Assembly (NCBI RefSeq): GCF_000935125.1
Contig: NZ_JRKI01000034.1
Location: 1 to 64,000 of the forward strand
Length of the DNA: 64,000 nucleotides
Source: Streptomyces natalensis ATCC 27448
GTDB lineage: Bacteria > Actinomycetota > Actinomycetes > Streptomycetales > Streptomycetaceae
Reading direction: 5' to 3'
Program-made: the position numbers and the translations under genes
Notes under the pieces: model-generated
Database searches by the model: none
Seen by the model: the letters and a program-made list of their open reading frames with translations, nothing else
What the model was told of the DNA's origin: nothing
Shown: positions 8,596-15,846 of the stretch, piece after piece
Position numbering within the stretch: position 1 is the first letter of the stretch
Layout: every line of letters starts with the position of its first letter

Positions 8596-10251
8596 ATGAC
8601 GACCGTCACTCATGAAGTCCTGAACCAGGCCCCGCCGCTGACCGAGTTCAGCACCGCGGACGAACCGACCCTGCTGGAGGCGCTGCGCCGGGAGGGCGCC
8701 GCATGGGGCGAGGCGGAGGTGTCCGCGCTGGGGGCGCTGGCCGGCACGCAGGCGGTGCAGGACCAGGCGCGCTGGGCCGAGGAGCAGCCGCCCCGGCTGC
8801 ACACCCACGACCGCCACGGGCACCGCATCGATGAAGTCGAGTTCCACCCTGCCTGGCATCAGCTGATGACCGTCGCGGTGGAACACGGTCTGCACGCCGC
8901 GCCCTGGTCCGACGACCGCCCCGGCGCCCACCTGGTGCGCGCCGCCAAGTTCTACGTCTGGTCGCAGGCCGAGCCGGGCCACGGCTGCCCGATTTCGATG
9001 ACCTACGCCGCCATTCCCGCGCTGCGCGCCGCCCCGGACCTCGCCGCGCAGTACGAACCGCTGCTCGCGGCCCGTACGTACGACTTCGGGCTGCGGCCGC
9101 CGCTGACGAAGGCGGGCCTGATCGCGGGCATGTCGATGACGGAGAAGCAGGGCGGCTCCGACGTACGGGCCAACACCACCCGGGCGGTGCCGGCCGGCGA
9201 CGGGACCTACCGGATCACCGGCCACAAGTGGTTCACCTCGGCGCCGATGAGCGATGTGTTCCTGGCGCTGGCCCGGACGCCGGAGGGGATCGGCTGCTTC
9301 CTGGTGCCGCGGGTGCTGCCGGACGGCACGCTCAACGGGATGCGGCTGATGCGGCTCAAGGACAAGCTCGGCAACCGCTCCAACGCCTCCTCGGAGATCG
9401 AGTACGACGAGGCGGTGGCCTGGCCGGTCGGCGAGCCGGGCCGCGGGGTGCGCACCATCGTCGAGATGGTGAACATGACCCGGCTGGACTGTGTGCTGGG
9501 CTCGGCGGCCGGGATGCGGGCCGGGCTGCGGCAGGCGCTGCACCACACCGCGCACCGCCGGGCGTTCGGGCGGGAGCTGGACCAGCAGCCGCTGATGCGC
9601 GCGGTGCTGGCCGATCTCGCCGTCGAGTCCGAGGCGGCGACGGTGCTGGCGATGCGGCTGGCGGCGGCGGTGGACCGGGCGCAGACCGGTGATGCCGGGG
9701 AGGCGGCGCTGCGGCGACTGGCGCTGGCCGCGGGCAAGTACTGGGTGTGCAAGCGGGGCAGCACCCATGCGGCGGAGGCCCTGGAGTGCCTGGGCGGCAA
9801 CGGCTATGTCGAGGAATCGGGGATGCCGCGGCTGTACCGGGAGGCGCCGCTGCTGTCCATCTGGGAGGGCTCGGGCAATGTCGCCGCCCTGGACGTCCTG
9901 CGGGCGCTGGGCAAGGAACCGGCCTGTCTGGACGCCTTCTTCGCGGAGGTGGACGCGGCCGCGGGCGCCGACCGGCGGCTGGATGCGGCCGTGGCGTCCG
10001 TCCGCGGGATGCTCGGCTCGCTGGCGGTACCGGAGCGGGCGCAGCTGATGGCGCGTTCGCTGGCGGAGCGGATGGCGCTGGTGCTCCAGGGGTCGTTGCT
10101 GGTGCGCCACAGCCACCCCGCGGTGGCCGATGCCTTCTGCGCCTCGCGGCTGGGCGGGGAGTGGGGCCATGCCTTCGGCACGCTGCCGACGGGGGTGGAT
10201 CTGGGCGCGATCCTGGAGCGCGCCCGGCCGAAGGCCGCGGGTGGGGCCTGA
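8596..10251 (+). CDS. Acyl-CoA dehydrogenase family protein, AidB-like
   Basis: 551-residue flavoprotein of the acyl-CoA dehydrogenase superfamily, longer than the usual ~380 residues and matching the AidB-like branch. Marks are GMSMTEKQGGSDVRANTT (FAD and substrate pocket), ITGHKWFTSAPMSD, MRLKDKLGNRSNASSEIEYD and CLGGNGYVEESGMPRLYREA near the active site. AidB itself protects DNA after alkylation, but neighbours here are a crotonase and a PaaX regulator, so an acyl-CoA catabolic role is more likely (inference). The stop overlaps the next gene's start (TGATG), indicating translational coupling. Confidence 0.85.
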   Translation: MTTVTHEVLNQAPPLTEFSTADEPTLLEALRREGAAWGEAEVSALGALAGTQAVQDQARWAEEQPPRLHTHDRHGHRIDEVEFHPAWHQLMTVAVEHGLHAAPWSDDRPGAHLVRAAKFYVWSQAEPGHGCPISMTYAAIPALRAAPDLAAQYEPLLAARTYDFGLRPPLTKAGLIAGMSMTEKQGGSDVRANTTRAVPAGDGTYRITGHKWFTSAPMSDVFLALARTPEGIGCFLVPRVLPDGTLNGMRLMRLKDKLGNRSNASSEIEYDEAVAWPVGEPGRGVRTIVEMVNMTRLDCVLGSAAGMRAGLRQALHHTAHRRAFGRELDQQPLMRAVLADLAVESEAATVLAMRLAAAVDRAQTGDAGEAALRRLALAAGKYWVCKRGSTHAAEALECLGGNGYVEESGMPRLYREAPLLSIWEGSGNVAALDVLRALGKEPACLDAFFAEVDAAAGADRRLDAAVASVRGMLGSLAVPERAQLMARSLAERMALVLQGSLLVRHSHPAVADAFCASRLGGEWGHAFGTLPTGVDLGAILERARPKAAGGA

Positions 10252-11018
10252 TGTCCGTACGGGTGGAGCGCACCGGGCCGGTCACGACGGTGGTGCTGTC
10301 GCGGCCGGCCGTCCGTAACGCCGTGGACGGCGCCACGGCCCGCCAACTGGCCGATGTCTTCCGGGAGTTCGAGGCCGATGAGAGTGCGAGCGTCGCGGTG
10401 CTGTGGGGCGAGGGCGGGACGTTCTGCGCGGGTGCGGATCTCAAGACCGTCGGCACGGAGCGCGGCAACCGCGTCGCACCGGACGGCGACGGCCCGATGG
10501 GCCCGACCCGGCTGCGGCTGAGCAAGCCGGTGATCGCGGCGGTCGCCGGGCATGCGGTGGCCGGCGGGCTGGAGCTGGCGCTCTGGTGCGATCTGCGGGT
10601 CGCCGAGGAGGACGCGGTCTTCGGGGTGTTCTGCCGGCGCTGGGGTGTGCCGCTGATCGACGGCGGTACGGTGCGGCTGCCGCGGCTGATCGGGGCGGGC
10701 CGGGCGATGGACCTGGTCCTGACGGGCCGCCCGGTCCCCGCGGAGGAGGCGCTCGCCATCGGGCTGGCCGACCGCGTGGTGCCGGCCGGCACGGCGCGAG
10801 CCGAGGCGGAGCTTCTGGCGGCGGAGATCGCCCGCTTTCCGCAGGCGTGCCTGCGCAGCGACCGGGCCTCGCTGCTGGAGCAGGAGGGGCGGAGCGAGGA
10901 GGCGGCGATGGCCGGTGAACTCCGGTACGGGCAGGGCGTGTTGACGCAGGCGCTGGCGGGCGCGGCCCGGTTCGCGGCGGGGGCGGGGCGGCATGGGGAG
11001 GCGGATGCCCTTCCCTGA
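10251..11018 (+). CDS. Enoyl-CoA hydratase/isomerase (crotonase) family protein
   Basis: 255-residue crotonase. The oxyanion-hole segments are visible: GGTFCAGADLKTVG (about 59-72) and AVAGHAVAGGLELALWCDLRVA (about 98-119). FCRRWGVPLIDGG follows, where the usual catalytic Glu positions are partly replaced, so hydratase activity is not assured. It begins on the last base of the dehydrogenase stop codon, a two-gene operon presumably controlled by the divergent PaaX-type regulator. The product would hydrate or isomerise the enoyl-CoA made by its partner. Confidence 0.88.
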   Translation: MSVRVERTGPVTTVVLSRPAVRNAVDGATARQLADVFREFEADESASVAVLWGEGGTFCAGADLKTVGTERGNRVAPDGDGPMGPTRLRLSKPVIAAVAGHAVAGGLELALWCDLRVAEEDAVFGVFCRRWGVPLIDGGTVRLPRLIGAGRAMDLVLTGRPVPAEEALAIGLADRVVPAGTARAEAELLAAEIARFPQACLRSDRASLLEQEGRSEEAAMAGELRYGQGVLTQALAGAARFAAGAGRHGEADALP

Positions 11019-11052
11019 TCGACCTGTCCGGGATCCGGACCCGCATCGAGGG

Positions 11053-11092
11053 CCGGCGGGCCGCCTGCCGCGAATGGCAGGCGGCCCGCCGG
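11053..11092 (+). terminator. Strong hairpin terminator of the dehydrogenase/crotonase operon
   Basis: Perfect 17-bp stem with a 6-base GCGAAT loop, starting 34 bases after the crotonase stop. Confidence 0.8.
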
Positions 11093-11317
11093 TCGTTGCC
11101 GCCCCGCACCGTGCCGCCAGGCAATGGGCCGAGCACCACCAGGGCAACTCCGATCCCTGCGCCCTGCCTGCGGACCCGGGCATGTGCCAGAGCAGGGTTG
11201 TCACCACCTGCCGGGCCCGGAACTCCCTCGGCCGGTCCGTCTGTCCAGCGTTCTCCGTCGGCTGACATCCGGTCAGGACGGCGTGCGCAGCGCGCTTCGC
11301 GACCCCGGGGGCCCGAT

Positions 11318-11333
11318 ATTGAACGCGTTCAAT
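11318..11333. promoter_or_regulatory. 16-bp perfect palindrome, likely TetR-type operator
   Basis: ATTGAACGCGTTCAAT is fully symmetric and far more A/T-rich than its surroundings. It lies 75 bases before the YndJ-like gene with a TACTGT -10-like box just downstream. Its shape matches operators of TetR-family repressors. No such repressor is encoded nearby, so it would act in trans. The remaining ~390-base intergenic stretch otherwise holds only the hairpin at its left end. Confidence 0.6.
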
Positions 11334-11407
11334 TCTGCGGTACTGTCGGCCTCACCACGTCCGGACCACGGGAAACGGGGTCCGGACCGTCGCGAAAGGG
11401 GGCCGAG

Positions 11408-12271
11408 ATGACCACATTGGTCCGACTCATCGTCATGCTCGGGATGTTCGTGGTGATCCCGCTGGGGGTCGCGCTGATCGACGGGGGCGGTGTGGCCCGG
11501 GTCCGGCGGGTCTGGCCGGTTGCCGCCGCCGTGGGGGCGGTGGCGCTGTGGCTGCCGCGCGGCCCGCTCGCCACCGGGTGCGCCGCCGTCTACGCGGCCG
11601 CCACGCTGGCGCTCGCCGCACAGGCGCCCCGGCGGCTGGCCCGCACCCGTTCGCTCGCACCGTCCGAGATCGCCGTGCTCACCGCGCTGGCCACCCCCGC
11701 GATCGCGGGGACGGCGCTGGTCGCCGAGCGCGCCGGATACCGGCTGTTCGGCTTCGATCTGGACATCCTGGCGCTGACCGTGCCGCACTTCCACTTCGCC
11801 GGATTCGCGGCCGCACTGATCGCGGGCCTGGTCTGCCGGGGCAGCGGCGGCGGCCGGGCGGGCCGGCCGGCGGCGCTCAGCGTCCCCGTCGGCACAATGC
11901 TCGTCCTCGCCGGCTACTTCATCGACGACTGGGCCGAACTGGCCGGTGCGCTGGTGCTGACCGCCGGGATGTGGCTGGTCGGCCTGCTCACCTGGCGGGA
12001 CCTGCGGGCCGCGGGACCCGACCGGACGACCCGTGCGCTGCTGGGCTGCTCGGCCGTGGTCGTGGTGGCGACCATGCTGCTCGCGCTGAGCTGGGCGCTG
12101 GGCGAGGCCACCGGCCTGCCGCATCCCTCGCTCGCCTGGATGGCCGCCACCCACGGCCTGGGCAACGCCCTCGGCTTCGCCCTGTGTGCGATCCTCGCGC
12201 AGCGCCGTCTGCGCACCGCACCGCCGCGGCGGCCCGCCCTCGCCCCGACCCTCAAGGAGCGCCTCGCATGA
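11408..12271 (+). CDS. YndJ-like integral membrane protein
   Basis: 287 residues with about eight hydrophobic segments, resembling the YndJ family of uncharacterised membrane proteins. Recognisable blocks are LTVPHFHFAGFAAALIAGL (about 125-143) and the C-terminal THGLGNALGFALCAILAQ. An AAGGGGG-type Shine-Dalgarno precedes the ATG. The stop overlaps the following DUF1990 gene by four bases (ATGA). YndJ with DUF1990 is a recurrent pairing; the palindrome upstream suggests repressor control. Function unknown. Confidence 0.75.
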   Translation: MTTLVRLIVMLGMFVVIPLGVALIDGGGVARVRRVWPVAAAVGAVALWLPRGPLATGCAAVYAAATLALAAQAPRRLARTRSLAPSEIAVLTALATPAIAGTALVAERAGYRLFGFDLDILALTVPHFHFAGFAAALIAGLVCRGSGGGRAGRPAALSVPVGTMLVLAGYFIDDWAELAGALVLTAGMWLVGLLTWRDLRAAGPDRTTRALLGCSAVVVVATMLLALSWALGEATGLPHPSLAWMAATHGLGNALGFALCAILAQRRLRTAPPRRPALAPTLKERLA

Positions 12272-12825
12272 GTGACGTCAACTACCCCGAAAAAGGCGCC
12301 ACTTACCCTCGTGAGGGCGGCGCCGCACAGATCCCGCTGCCGGAGGGTTACGCCCATCTGCGGGTGGCCGTGCCCATCGGCCGGGGGCGGGACGCCCTGC
12401 GGGCGGCGGGCGAGGCGGTCACCACCTTCCGGATGCACCGCAGTGCGGGCACCGTCATCCGCGCCGAGGCCACCCGCGCCGCGCCGGGCGTCGCCGTCGA
12501 GGTCGGCCTCGGCGCGGGGCCGCTGGTGCTGCGGGTGCCGTGCCGGGTGGTGTGGACGGTGGCCGACGAGGACCGGATCGGCTTCGGATACGGCACCCGC
12601 GACGGGCACCCCGAATGCGGCGAGGAGGCGTTCCTGGTCGAGCGGCACGCCGACGACTCGGTGTGGTTCACCGTGACCGCCTTCAGCCGCCCGGCCGCGT
12701 GGTTCACCCGGCTCGCCGGACCGCTGGTGCCCGTACTCCAGCGCGGCTACGCCCGGCACCTCGGCCGGACCCTGCGACGGCTGACCCTCCCCCAGCTACC
12801 GCCGGGAGGTGCCCCCAGCCCGTAG
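12268..12825 (+). CDS. DUF1990 family protein
   Basis: 185 residues. It carries a recognisable DUF1990-like fold: GRDALRAAGEAVTTFRMHRS near the start, the VPCRVVWTVADEDRIGFGYGT core (about 91-111) and HPECGEEAFLVE, then WFTVTAFSRPAAWFTRLAGP. Translation is coupled to the YndJ-like gene by an ATGA overlap. The last dozen residues (PQLPPGGAPSP) are encoded by a repetitive intergenic-type element, suggesting that insertion changed the natural C-terminus. Biochemical function unknown. Confidence 0.8.
   Translation: MSDVNYPEKGATYPREGGAAQIPLPEGYAHLRVAVPIGRGRDALRAAGEAVTTFRMHRSAGTVIRAEATRAAPGVAVEVGLGAGPLVLRVPCRVVWTVADEDRIGFGYGTRDGHPECGEEAFLVERHADDSVWFTVTAFSRPAAWFTRLAGPLVPVLQRGYARHLGRTLRRLTLPQLPPGGAPSP
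12786..12818. repeat. Dispersed palindromic repeat element in the 3' end of the DUF1990 gene
   Basis: A CCTCCC...GGGAGG palindrome inside a CCCCCAGCTACCGCCGGGAGG-type core followed by TGCCCCCAG. I recognise this sequence type as a highly recurrent palindromic element of Streptomyces genomes. It supplies the gene's last codons and probably also a terminator-like hairpin. Confidence 0.5.
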
Positions 12826-12891
12826 AGGGCTCCCCCGGCCCCTCGATCACACCCTGATGACGTGCGGAAACGCCGAGTTACCGACAAGTAG

Positions 12892-12916
12892 GTATGGAGT
12901 CCGCCGATCTCCATAC
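12892..12916. promoter_or_regulatory. 8-bp inverted repeat upstream of the metallophosphoesterase
   Basis: GTATGGAG and CTCCATAC flank nine bases, about 60 bases before the start codon. It could be an operator or a small hairpin. I searched for PhoP-box direct repeats and did not find them. Confidence 0.35.
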
Positions 12917-12978
12917 GTCCACCTGCGCTTCATCTTTTCGCCACCACCGCCCCTGCCCGGCGTGAGAGAACACCAGGC

Positions 12979-14217
12979 ATGTGCGATGACGAACTGATCC
13001 CGCCGCAGGCGGACATGACCGAGCGGGAGTGGCTGCGGGCCGGCGCCGCGGCGGCGCCGGACGGGCCCGCGATGCCCACCACGGGGCGGGTGCCGAAGCC
13101 GGTGAACCGGCGGACGCTGCTGGGCGGCGCGATGGCCGGCGCGGCGCTGACCGTCCTGGCGTCGGGCGCCCGCCCGGCCACCGCGTCCGCCGCGCCGCGT
13201 CCGGGGGCGCCGGGAGCCTTCCCGTTCCCCGAACACCCCAACGGGAAGGGCGAGTTCGCCGTCCTGGTCACCGGTGACGCGGGCACCGGCGACGAGGCGC
13301 AGTACGCGGTGGCGGCCGCCGCCCGGGACGTCTGCCGGGCGGAGGGCATCGGTCTGGCGATCGGCCTCGGCGACAATATTTACGAGAACGGCCCGGAGTC
13401 GGCCCATGACTCCGATTTCCAGGACAAGTTCGAAAAGCCCAACAGCGGTATCGACGTGCCCTGGCTGATGGTCCTGGGCAATCACGACTGCTCGGGGCTG
13501 ATACCCGGCAGCGGCGGCGACCCGTCCCGCGGTGACCGTGAGGTCGCCTACGCCACGACCTCGAAGCGCTGGTACATGCCGGCCCGCTACTACAGCGTGC
13601 CGCTGCCGGCCGCCGACCCGCTGGTCGAGTTCTTCGCCATCGACACCATTCCCTGGTCGTCGTATGTCGCCCAGATCGACCCGTACTTCCGCTGGGACGG
13701 CCCGTACATGCGCGAGCAGCGGGCCTGGCTGGACGGCGCGCTGCGCGCCTCGCGGGCCCGCTGGAAGGTGGTGATCGGCCACCACCCGTATCTCAACAAC
13801 GGCAAGCACGGCAACGCCGGTGCCTACGACGGTTTCACCATCGGGAACTACACGAGCGGCGTCCACCTCAAGGACATGTACGAGAAGGTGGTGTGCGGCC
13901 GCGCCGATCTGATCCTTTCCGGGCACGACCACTGCCTCCAGGTGCTGGAGCCCACGGCGCGCACCGGCGGCACCCGGCAGGTGGTGTGCGGGGCGTCGGC
14001 GAAGACCGAGGACGGCAAGGCGCACTTTGCGAACCCGGCGGCCTGGCAGAACTTCTCCGACCACGGGTTCATGGTGCTCAAGGTGGCGCGGGCGCGGCTG
14101 ACCATCGACGTCTACACCGTCGATGTGGCGACGCGGAAGGCCACGCCGGCCCACCGCACGCGGCAGACCGGGCCGGTGTCCGGCCGCACGCCGTCCCTGG
14201 CGGCCGCTACCAGGTGA
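12979..14217 (+). CDS. Tat-exported metallophosphoesterase (acid-phosphatase-like)
   Basis: 412 residues of the calcineurin-like phosphoesterase fold. All metal-binding motifs are present in order: GDAG (about 98), GDNIYENG (about 131), GNHD (about 168), GHHP (about 271) and SGHDHC (about 314). The arrangement resembles tartrate-resistant or purple acid phosphatases. NRRTLLGGAMAGAAL near residue 44 is a twin-arginine signal, so the enzyme acts outside the cytoplasm. An internal ATG at 13015 is an alternative start that would keep the signal. Its last 11 bases overlap the end of the convergent GH30 gene. Confidence 0.85.
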   Translation: MCDDELIPPQADMTEREWLRAGAAAAPDGPAMPTTGRVPKPVNRRTLLGGAMAGAALTVLASGARPATASAAPRPGAPGAFPFPEHPNGKGEFAVLVTGDAGTGDEAQYAVAAAARDVCRAEGIGLAIGLGDNIYENGPESAHDSDFQDKFEKPNSGIDVPWLMVLGNHDCSGLIPGSGGDPSRGDREVAYATTSKRWYMPARYYSVPLPAADPLVEFFAIDTIPWSSYVAQIDPYFRWDGPYMREQRAWLDGALRASRARWKVVIGHHPYLNNGKHGNAGAYDGFTIGNYTSGVHLKDMYEKVVCGRADLILSGHDHCLQVLEPTARTGGTRQVVCGASAKTEDGKAHFANPAAWQNFSDHGFMVLKVARARLTIDVYTVDVATRKATPAHRTRQTGPVSGRTPSLAAATR

Positions 14218-15712
14218 AGGTGGCCGAGGCGCGGGGCGGGAGGCGGTAACTTGCCTGCTCCCCCTGCCAGTTGAGGGTGACCCAGCGGGCGGCCGTGGAG
14301 TCGTTGTAGGCGATCAGCGCGACGGACCCGTCGGGGTTGCGCCAGGCCACATTGGGGACGGCGGCCGAGGCCGTGGAGGCGATGCGCCGGGCTCCGGGGC
14401 GTACGAACTTGGTGAGATGGCCCATCGTGTAGTACTCGATGGTGTAGTCGACGGTGCCCTGCGCCGCGTCGCCGTGGTGCACGGTGAGCAGACCGGTGCA
14501 GGAGCCGCAACCGCCGTGGTGCGGGCCGCCGTTCTGGTCGACGGCCAGCGACCAGCGGATCCAGCTGCTGCCCCAGTTGCGCGTGTAGTCGATGAGGTCG
14601 TGCATGTCCTCGCGCTGCTGGTCGGCGATCCACCGGCCGCCGGAGTGCTCGGTGTCGTACATGGCGAGGCCGGGATAGCGGCGGTGGACCCGGGTCTGCT
14701 CGCCGACGTCGCCACCGTAGCCGTGCCAGGCCACGCCGCCGAAGTTGGGGTGGCGGCGGATCGCCGGATCGTCGACGGTGGGTGCGCCGAAGGCGCGGTA
14801 GCGGTTCCAGTTCCAGTCCAGGGCCAGGACCTTGGTGGACAGACGGGCGCCGGCCAGGGCGGGCAGCAGGTCGTACTTGGTGAAGCGGGCCAGGTCCCGG
14901 CCGGTCCAGCGCATGGACGGGTAGCCGGCGCAGCAGGTGGGTTCGTTCTGTACGGAGACGTAGTCGACGGGCACGCCGTGGGCACGGTAGGCACGCAGAG
15001 CGGCCACGAAGTAGCGGGCGTAGACGGCGTGGTACTGCGCCCGGAGCCGGCCCTGGTCGAGGGAGCCGTTGTCCTTCATCCAGGCGGGCGCGCTCCAGGG
15101 CACCGCCATGATCTTGAGGGCGGGATCGAGGCGGCGGGCCTCGGCGGTCAGGGGCAGGACACCGGCGAGATCGTGCCCGATGGCGAAGTGCTTCAGCTGC
15201 GGGTCGGTCCGGCCGGGCGGCAGGTCGTCGTAGGTGTAGTCGAAACGGGCCAGGTCGGAGGCGCCCATGGGGTTGCGCAGGAAGCTGAGGCCGATGCCGT
15301 CGCGGGGGTCGAAGAGCCGTTTCATCGTCGCCTCGCGCGCGCGCTCGCTCAGGGCGCCGCTGCCCTTCAGCAGCCAGGCGGCGGTATCGGTGAAGGAGGC
15401 GCCGCCGCCCTGGAAGGTCTGGTACGCCGTCGACCCGTCGACGGTGAGCGTGATGCCGCGGTGCGGCGCGCTGCCGCGGGTGAAGTGGAGCGGGGGCAGG
15501 CTCTCCAGGCCCTTGACGACATGGCGGCCGCCGGGGTCGGAGGTGGTGGTGAGATGGACCTGCACCGGCCGTTCCCGGGCGCCGGGGGGCGGGCCGCCCG
15601 GCGGGCCGGCGGCCGTGAACGCCAGCGCGAGGACGGCCGCCAGCGCCCCGGCGGCGCCGTTCAGGGCGCGGCGGAAGGGGCGCGGATTCCGTCGGCCGCT
15701 ACGGGGCGTCAT
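14207..15712 (-). CDS. Secreted glycoside hydrolase family 30 enzyme
   Basis: 501-residue GH30-type glycosidase, the family of glucosylceramidase and related beta-glycosidases. The acid/base Glu is E257 in VSVQNEPTC and the nucleophile Glu is E355 in MYDTEHSGG; QTFQGGGASFTDTAAWLL (about 98-115) and MAVPWSAPAWMKDNG are also typical. An N-terminal hydrophobic segment (about 19-36) indicates secretion. The GH30 beta-sandwich closes the C-terminus. The start follows an AGGAAGG; an in-frame ATG at 15751 is possible. The exact glycan substrate cannot be read from sequence. Confidence 0.88.
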   Translation of the reverse strand: MTPRSGRRNPRPFRRALNGAAGALAAVLALAFTAAGPPGGPPPGARERPVQVHLTTTSDPGGRHVVKGLESLPPLHFTRGSAPHRGITLTVDGSTAYQTFQGGGASFTDTAAWLLKGSGALSERAREATMKRLFDPRDGIGLSFLRNPMGASDLARFDYTYDDLPPGRTDPQLKHFAIGHDLAGVLPLTAEARRLDPALKIMAVPWSAPAWMKDNGSLDQGRLRAQYHAVYARYFVAALRAYRAHGVPVDYVSVQNEPTCCAGYPSMRWTGRDLARFTKYDLLPALAGARLSTKVLALDWNWNRYRAFGAPTVDDPAIRRHPNFGGVAWHGYGGDVGEQTRVHRRYPGLAMYDTEHSGGRWIADQQREDMHDLIDYTRNWGSSWIRWSLAVDQNGGPHHGGCGSCTGLLTVHHGDAAQGTVDYTIEYYTMGHLTKFVRPGARRIASTASAAVPNVAWRNPDGSVALIAYNDSTAARWVTLNWQGEQASYRLPPRASATFTW

Positions 15713-15846
15713 GGCGAGGAGTGCCTTCCTGTGGGGCTGCACCCTCCCCATGGTCCCCTGGTCGCCGGACATGCGGGGTGGGCGGGTGCCGCCTAAGGTG
15801 AGCGCATGGCCGCCGGTGGACCTCGGCCGCGCAGGCGGCATGCACC

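Noticed and set aside
12826..12978. PhoP box upstream of the exported phosphatase
   Set aside because: No pair of GTTCACC-like direct repeats was found; only an 8-bp inverted repeat is present.
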